Shown: positions 56,451 to 64,000 of the stretch, piece after piece
Layout: every line of letters starts with the position of its first letter
Numbering within the stretch: the stretch's first letter is position 1
Notes under the pieces: model-generated
The model's database searches: none
What the model was told of the DNA's origin: nothing
The model's input: only the letters and a program-made list of their open reading frames with translations
Translations under genes and position numbers: made by a program
NCBI GenBank assembly: GCA_009823395.1
Contig: CM020502.1
Coordinates: 25,189,944 to 25,253,943, forward strand
DNA length: 64,000 nt
Reading direction: 5' to 3'
DNA from: Thamnaconus septentrionalis
Taxonomy: Eukaryota > Chordata > Actinopteri > Tetraodontiformes > Monacanthidae

Positions 56451-58860
56451 TTGCTGGCTGTGAAAATTCCTCAGCTTGCATTTTATTTGATTTTCGTGCT
56501 GGCCATCATCTTGCTTCCACATAAAAACCCATGGAAATCATTACCTGGCGACAGTGAGCTGCAGCACTTTCAAGTCAATTTTCTCCGTACTCATTAAAAA
56601 AAACACTGGTCCAAGTCTTGCACAGTGCCATGGTTGCCATTGTCCATAAATAAAGCACTAGAGGTTTTTTTTCTGTGTTTTTGTGAGGTGTTCATGCAAC
56701 GACAATTCCCCGCAGGAATTAATATTAGAGCAAGAAAACGTCAACAGTGTTTTGTTACGTCATACAAAGAAACCAAAGCCAAAGAAACAAAAAAATGTAA
56801 ATGTGCTGTCAGCAAAGCAGCCACTAGATGGCAGAAATGGACTGGAAAACGGTTTTCTCTGGGACACGTCTGTAAATGTGTATTCATAAAATAATCTGAA
56901 CGCGAGTTTGGGTCCTTTCCAGTGGATAAATAGAAAGTGTGGCAATCAGACTGGAAAAAAAAAACTCCCAAGAAAGTGCATCTTGTGGGGAATATTTGCA
57001 CATTTAAAGGTCACGCCACACTGTACACGCAGACACGCCAGCAGCACACACGTTTATAAATAGCACATCCACACACAAGAGTGAGCTGGCAGATTTTAAA
57101 CTTCAGCAAAGCAAAAATCAATCAATCAATACATAAGGTATTTCAAGTATGAGCTTTATGTGTAAGAAGTCAAGTACTGAAGACATGTATTACGAGGATT
57201 TTTTTTTTTTTTTTTTCCTGCAAGAGAAGAGCGAAAGGGTGGGGAAAAAGTGCACAAAAAGTGCAGAAAAGCTTAAGCCCACACGGAGGTGCCTGGCACT
57301 TCCCTCCGCTTTTCGATCTCTCCCTGACTCTATTAAATCCACACAGCGACGTGGCAGTGCACACATGCAGGCCTTGGAGACAGGAAGGGGGAGGGTTGTG
57401 GCGGGAGAAGGTGGAGGAGTGAAGAAGAAGAGGGCCGAGAGCAGAGAGCAGGGAGGAGGAGGAGGAGAGACGGTAGGGATGGATCCAGGCTCAGCACGTG
57501 TCCAGAAAGGAAGAGTTTGAGCCGGGAGAGCCGGGAGCTCACCAGCACCTCCCTACGGTCCAGCTGGACCCCAACCCTCTGTCACAACACCACATCAACC
57601 TGGTTCCACCCAATAACACGCCTCCCTCTTTGTTTAATGACCCTTCTCTAATAAATCTCAGTAAATCTGGATTGTGTCCAGCTGTGCATCTGTGCATACC
57701 TGCATTTATGCGCAACCTGTGCAAACATGGCCCTTTGCAGTCACGTGTGTGAGAGTCTGCTATAAGTCGTGATCATGTGAACTGCACCCTCAACTCATGC
57801 ACACACTGAAGGCAACTTGCAAACAATGGAATGAATGCAACTGTGAGTGCATCTTTTTGTGTGTGTGTTACGTGACACATTCGCACTGATTCCAACAGGA
57901 GTTTTGCAAGAACACCTCACTGCGAGTTGGTGTCAATGAGTATCACGGACGTGAGGTTTATTTTATTTATCATTTTTTTTATCCTCTATTTTGAAAAAAA
58001 ATGAGACCGGAGGCAGTTTCTCTGCGACAAGCGGAGCTCGTCGATAAACTCCATGACTGGAAGTGCTAAATCCTGGCCTTTATTTCTAATGCTGACCACA
58101 TTTTGTGAAACTTTACAGGAATTAGACCGGGCCAAGAAGTATAAAGCTGGGAGAAAGGAGCAAAATGGAACAGGATATTAAACCACACCCTGGATGACTC
58201 AGCCAGACATGCGGAGGAAGATGTGGTTGTGCGCTCGGGCAGATCCTCCAAAAATCCAAAGGGGACTTTATCGAAAATGTGGGAAAAGAAAGAAAGAAAG
58301 AAAGAAAGAATGCAGCGATTCCAGCATGCAAATTAAGGCCGTTTCAACCTGAGTGTGCAACATTCCACACAGTCGCAGCAGCAGTTTTAGAGAAGACAAA
58401 TAATTGGGAGACGGGATGTTCTAATGATGGCGGTGACTGGCAACTTGTCATTTGCGGCCGTTCTTTTTCACGTGAGGGAATTTGATACAGTTGTAAAGCT
58501 GGTATGCACACACACACACATACACACAGACACTAAATTCTGCATGCGTGCACAATGATACTTCTGCTGCTTCTGCTTTACTTTTTTTGCATAGATGCAA
58601 AAACACACACAGAGACATAGAGACACATTTTTTTCTTACTGTGAACCGTGAAACTACATTTAGCCCAGCCTAGACTCTGCTGCCTAAACTGGCTTAATGC
58701 TAAACCTGAAATCAAAGTGAGCGTAATCTCAGCTCAAAAATCAGATGTGACCGCGCTGACCTCGCTCCCTGCTTGAAGCTCAAACTTAATCTTGCAAGGA
58801 TATAAAAGGCCTTGCAAAGGGTTAAAAGACAAGAAGAAAAAAACTGAGTGCTATTGCACG
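56451..58860. other. Intergenic stretch, nothing specific seen
   Basis: A poly(T) run at 57200-57217, a purine-rich patch at 57376-57475 and (AAAG)n at 58286-58310. No exons are recognised. Confidence 0.4.
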
Positions 58861-58991
58861 AGCGAGAGGGAGGTGGCGCTTGAGGTAGCTAAGAGAAGGG
58901 AGTGAGGCACAGCAGGGGAAAGGAAGAAAGAGGGAGGGGGAAATGAGAGAGGAGGGGATAGGGAAAGAAACCATGGGAGCCAGAGGGACCT

Positions 58992-59023
<32 letters not shown>

Positions 59024-59229
59024 CATCTGCCCAGGCTACATTTAACCCACATGCAGAAGCTCAAAGTGAAGCCATTTCTGACTTTCAGACACAAAACAAG
59101 AAATTGTACCCAAACTTCCTAATTCACGCTCTCGCCTCACCTGGCGCGCACACACCCATTGAACAAGTTTGCGTTTGCTTGCTTGCTTATTTATTTATTT
59201 ATTTACTTATTTGGATGATTTCTTCAAGC
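58861..59229. other. Intergenic polypurine stretch and short repeats
   Basis: A purine-rich tract at about 58888-58970, (CA)n at 58993-59021 and (TTTA)n at 59188-59211. No gene. Confidence 0.45.
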
Positions 59230-59480
59230 TCCACAAGGGGGCCCATGAGTTTCCATGTCATGCCAGAAAGCGGCATATCAGTCCAGAAAACCGAACGCGT
59301 TCGTTTCTGCAGTTTCCTGCGGGAATCATACATGCTCGCAGGCAATAACCTCGTGTTACTGGAGCATCAATCAAGCTGCGATTTACATATCATAAGTCAA
59401 CCTGCAGGATGTTTAAGGTTTCTAAAGTCTTTTCCAGTGGAAAACACATGCAAAACTGTCACAACCCAGATTGTTTTCAC
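59230..59480. promoter_or_regulatory. Candidate conserved non-coding element
   Basis: Unique sequence with GGAGCATCAATCAAGCTGCG and TTTACATATCATAAGTCAAC cores. It overlaps a chance frame. Weak call by texture. Confidence 0.25.
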
Positions 59481-59538
59481 GATAAACAAAGAGAACTGCC
59501 TAATATTATTTTTCAATTTGTTGTTGTTTTTCTTCTTC

Positions 59539-59540
<2 letters not shown>

Positions 59541-59588
<48 letters not shown>
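59541..59588 (+). repeat. (ATT)n microsatellite
   Basis: About sixteen ATT units, preceded by a short CTT run. Confidence 0.97.
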
Positions 59589-62500
59589 GAAGGCCACTTG
59601 CTCCACCAGTTCGGGAAGCACTTAAAACCTGCAGCCAGGTTTGATTTAAGACATGGATAGAGACTAAGTGGCAGTGCAATAAAATGAAGCCAGCGGTATT
59701 TTGCCTGATGGTTGTTTATCTGCAGGTCAATACCTGTTTTGCTTTCAAGAGGGATTCTGCCATCGCCGGCTATTTGTTCGAGGTCATTTGCAGAGGGACT
59801 CATACACCCCGTAATTGCAGCGTGCACGTGGAGCCTAGTTGGGGTCTCTGCTCCCTGGGACTTTGTCTGTCTGAATTATTTGCCATGTTTACAATGCTGT
59901 CCTTTTATTTTCCAATTAAGCCTTGCCTTCAGGTTTAAGGTTGGCATTTTTTATTGCAATGATTTATGATAGTTGCTATCCAAGCTTTTTTGTTTTTCTG
60001 GGTAGCCATCAGTCAGTAATTAGCTAAATGTTCTGTTTTTGCGACCATTTGAGGTTAACATTTTGTGTGTTTAGGTCCCTTTTGCTTTGATTTAATTAAT
60101 TCAGTCACATCAAAAGAGAATACACAAGTGGCTACTGAAGCCGCATCAAAATGTGTTTTAAACAGAGGCTTTATGGAAGAACATGGGAGCAAAATCACAG
60201 CTGTTCGTTTTTTGCTTTTGCTTTTGGAATGGTCTTTTGGGAATATTTGCTGAACACCTACCTGTGCAGATGACACTGTGTTCTGTTGTTTTCCTGCTTC
60301 TTATTTCTGTTGTGTGATTATTTTTCTTCCATTTTTTTTTTTTTTCCAGGAAGCCATTTTGGTCTTTAATTTAGTTTTTTGTTCTAACAATTTTAAGGAA
60401 CAAGAAGTACTACACATATTTCCTTTTTATGACAACGGGGACAAAAATATTTCAATAAACTTGAAATGTTGGCAGCTTTCATTATCCTCGCACTATTTTA
60501 TTGAAGCTGTGGCACAAAATATTCAAAGGAATAAGAGAATAATATTGTTTATTGAGCTACTGGCATTAAATCAGGGACTGCTGCTACTTTTTACAGTATT
60601 ATAGTTTTACGAGGGTACTTCAGTGCCAACAGTGAAACACCCTGGTACTTGCAAATATCCTGTCAGAGTTGATTTTGGATGAACTGGTTAAACTTTTCAA
60701 ACCTGTGCAACACTTTTTGCCACTGTCAGTGTGTCTGCTAGGTGCTTTGCTCATCTCAGGAGGTTTCAGTAAACAAGTTGTCAGTCCCAACAGGTTCCCC
60801 TGCTAAAATTTTATCCCCCCCTGGTTGTGAGTCAGAGGTTAATCTTCCCTGCGGACCCACCTGAAAATTCCTGGCCTTTACACTGGCAGGCTAGTGAAAC
60901 TGAGAAGCCCCTAAAGCCTTCAGGTGTCCGCCAGACATGGACAAAAAGGCCCACAGATGGGCTTTAACACGCGGCATTCCACTGGTGCTTGTAATGCAGT
61001 GTGTACGGGTCATTAAAGACGGAACGCTCCGCTCGGAATCACGAAAAGCATATTGTTTTTTGAGTAGTAGTCTCGTAAAACCTCACGTTACCTGCACGGG
61101 CCAGAGTGTACTGGCTTACCTTGTTAACACTGGAGTCTCAGCCACGTTTCAAGTAGTCTTACGCAACTCACCTTCTGCTCTTAAGCCATCTGTCAGCCTC
61201 GGGCAAAGGACACCCAGACAGCTATAATTCAAGTCAATGCAGGAAGCGACTCCCCGGTGTCCCAAAGCTTCCTGCTTCTGCAGGGCAACGCTCTTCTTAA
61301 CACTCTTTAAGCGTCACAGGGACTTTGTTCCAAGCGCCTGAAGAAAGACACAAAGAGCAACTCAGACGGTTTGCATAAGAGGGATACAAAAGTAAGAACT
61401 TGTTTTATTTTTCACACTTAGCAGCAGACATTACCTAAGCTATTTTCCCCATTTTTTTTTCTTCATTTTAACACCGGTGTCCGGCTTGAATGTCAATGAG
61501 CAGAAAGTGTTTGCAAGAAACAGACAAATGAGTCATTATAGAGAATGTTGGAAAAGAGGAAGTACCAAAGACTCTGGCAGTCATGAGCCAAATATAGAGC
61601 GAGAAAGATGTTTAAAAAAAAAAAATAGATGTCAACAAATCACCTGACGCCACAAAATGTTTCCTGCCACCATGCAGCACTAAAACATCTGACGTTCCCT
61701 GTCAGTGCCTGTGATTTTGGCCCGCTATAAAGTGAAATTAGAAGCCTCTAGTTTCTTGTCTCATAGCAGGTAGCACACAACTCGTTACTGTGAGCTCCTG
61801 GTGGGCGGCGGCACAGGTCTAGACACAAGAGGACAGCGTATTAAGATTAAGTGGAGCATATTATGAGCTCACTCTTCTGTTTACGTCAGGAGACCGTCTG
61901 AGACAACGCTGTGACTTATTGAACCACATCAAGAGCACAAGCAACTAATTTGTCCTAATATGAAAAATGATTTGATCAGCAGGATTTAGGTGACGGTATT
62001 AGTTGTAATGTTAATCACTAAGGGGACAGGCTTGAGTCAAAACAGTGATGGGGGAGAAGGAGGCACACTGCAGAGATTTACATAAATTACGATGATTTGC
62101 AAAGTGACCTTTACCACAGTGTAAAAATCTATAAATTGATCCTGAGGCATTCTTATAAAACCAATGGAAATGCAATGGAAATCCCATCTAGAACATTTTA
62201 AAGGTTCTTTCTTGTATTTGGCCATTTTGCTCTTCTTTTGCTCAACTGTGGAACACAATGAGAAGGGTGGTCTGCAGATCGCTGCACACTTGGACGGGAG
62301 AATGTGCAGTATGTGGAAAGAATGGAGGCAGACTAAACTAGAATAAACGCCGACAGATCCAAGAGCAACTAAATGATCTTTCTGGGACACTTGTTTTTCT
62401 GTCCATGGCTGGAAGGAGATCCAGATTCAACCAGTCAGGCGGCAGCGGATCAGAAAAAGCAGCCGATCAGTTTTCTGCCTTGGACTCAGCCTGTCTTGTT

Positions 62501-64000
62501 TCCCACCCTTGTTTCCTACCACAGGTTGGCAAAATACAGTCGGTCAGCAACGGCCGTCCTCCCAAGAATCTTTAATTTTACGCTGGAAGGGACCCCAGGT
62601 CTTTAGGGCCTAGAAGTGTTTGGGACCCTTTGGAAAGTTTCAAGAGAAACTCTGGAGAAAAGCTCGACCGCATCTCATCCGTTTCCACGAGGCTGCTCTG
62701 CTGCCACTGACCACAGATAAATTGTCAGGAGTCTGGGAGCGAACAGATGTGGCCGACACTTAATTGGCTCCACCAGCACTCTCTCTCTCGCAGAGAGCCC
62801 TCTCTGTTTGGGAGCCGTCCACAACATGGGTGTTTCACTTTACAAACACACAAACTCTTCAGATCGGACGAAATGGAGTCGGCCCTGAGACCCAAGCGAG
62901 TTCTGTAACTCGTAATCAGGATATGGCCTCATAGTTGTGCACTGATGTCACAGAGGAAACAAAGAGTAAGCTCACTTGTCCAGTGCAAACATCGGCAGTC
63001 GAGCATATTCTTCTTTACAGAAACAGAATTTCCATTTTCATTCGCAATGAATGGCCGAGACAGAGCTTTCTTGTTTGCTTTCTTCCTCCGAGGCCAGAGC
63101 TATTTGGTCTCTCTGAAGAAATAAACCTCAAAAGCCAAGACAAGGGAGGATGGATCGGCAAATCCTCTGGTGGGGAAACCCGTAAGTGCGGATGAAACAA
63201 AACCGAAGACTTTAACACGGAACAATTGGTGCCATCTGTCTGTCTTATTGTCAAACATATACAGAGGAATTGTTTTGTCTGATGAAATGAGTTGGTTCTA
63301 AGCAAAACTGGCTTTAAGTTGTAGGATAAACGGATGATTAACCTTCAGCTCACCATCCTGACCTGAAACAAGCTTCTGCTGCCAGTGCATTCTGGACATT
63401 GTGATGACACTGTACTAAAGCATTTACTATAAATAATGTATCATAGAAAGGATGTAAAATGCAAAAAATATATACATATACATATGTACACTGCTCAGCC
63501 CCTTAAAGCTAAAGAGAACAAAGTAAAAGATTTAGGAAAATAGTGAAAACAGCAGTTTTCTCCATATTTTGATGATCTCAGCAGTCTCCCCCCCTCTTTC
63601 CACCCCTTACAAGTCTTTCCCAGAAGTCACACTCAATTATTACAGGCTTTCGAAATAGATCAACACTATGTTGTTGTGTAATGGTTCAACATGTCAAAGA
63701 AACTTTTTCCTTTTCTAAGAGTTGAGCCAAACACGGCGAACACAAAGCCAAAAAATAACTGAGCATGAACTTTCAGTCATGGCACACGGGGGAAATGAAC
63801 ATGACACAACTAAAACTGCACAATTGAACAAATAAAAGTAACCCTAAAACCCCTAATAGTGTCCCTTACCCCAACACTACTGGAAAGGCCCAGAAGTGGA
63901 CAAAAACTGATCTGTGATGAGCAATATGTGAAATGGATCTGAGGGATGTAACAAATGTTTAAAACCTGGCGTGCATGTGTTTTGTGGGGTTTTGCTGTAC
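59589..64000. other. Right flank, no supported gene
   Basis: Mostly unique AT-rich sequence with short frames and no recognisable domain, tRNA or mobile element. The 59680-60060 segment is unique and could be regulatory (for example TTCCAATTAAGCC near 59910). Several TTTATT words (for example 61402-61407) could be minus-strand poly(A) signals of a gene lying to the right, but nothing else supports this. Confidence 0.35.

Noticed and set aside
61380..64000. 3' UTR of a minus-strand gene entering from the right
   Set aside because: Only scattered TTTATT words support it, with no coding exon and no consistent composition change.
1..64000. CRISPR arrays, operons, phage or bacterial defence systems
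   Set aside because: The sequence is vertebrate nuclear DNA. The direct repeats seen are microsatellites or transposon copies, without spacer-repeat structure or adjacent bacterial genes.

Overview
This window is teleost fish nuclear DNA, probably a percomorph. The evidence is spliced vertebrate-style coding sequence, very dense (CA)n/(TG)n microsatellites, a teleost-type LINE/SINE 3' tail ending in short tandem repeats, and several non-autonomous DNA transposon copies. Nothing prokaryotic is present: no operons, CRISPR arrays or phage modules.

Only one protein-coding gene can be supported from start to stop. It is a three-coding-exon, plus-strand gene at 52682-55414. The exons join in frame through consensus splice sites and encode a 731-residue secreted small leucine-rich repeat (SLRP) protein. 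The protein has a signal peptide, a roughly 330-residue low-complexity linker that runs from acidic to basic, a Cys cluster spaced CX3CXCX6C, about 13-14 leucine-rich repeats and a C-terminal Cys-capped 'ear' repeat. It is most like the ECM2/ECMX branch, but I cannot assign an exact orthologue. Candidate polyadenylation signals lie about 0.9-1.0 kb after the stop.

The left edge (1-960) looks like the 3' UTR of an upstream plus-strand gene and ends at an AATAAA. From about 1 kb to 52 kb there is a gene desert. It holds blocks of complex, AT-balanced, homeobox-motif-rich sequence that resemble conserved non-coding elements (for example 10.99-11.25, 13.18-13.42, 14.87-14.96, 21.64-22.09, 24.77-25.56, 27.29-27.73, 28.92-29.30, 39.31-39.55 and 40.86-41.12 kb). 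This is the usual setting of a developmental-regulator locus, but conservation was not computed and every such call is an inference.

Mobile-element remnants break up the desert. Four copies of a 0.4-0.5 kb Harbinger-like element (1.97, 8.0, 18.85 and 23.32 kb) carry a decayed Myb/SANT-like coding fragment. There is a frameshifted piggyBac-like transposase N-terminal relic (27.96-28.70 kb), and a MITE with long inverted termini (38.70-39.25 kb) that contains a 17-bp-arm palindrome. A paired unclassified repeat lies at 3.5-4.0 and 6.1-6.6 kb. A truncated minus-strand LTR element at about 44.8-45.6 kb is recognised by an 18-nt primer binding site complementary to tRNA-Arg. Simple repeats are abundant, including a (GCT)20 tract in a GC-rich context, a 65-bp (TA)n in intron 2 of the SLRP gene and three TG-then-CA tract pairs within 5 kb.

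I found no convincing undescribed biological system. The most useful leads are the unusual architecture of the SLRP gene, the tRNA-Arg-primed LTR element, the Harbinger family carrying a Myb-like fragment, and the candidate regulatory blocks.
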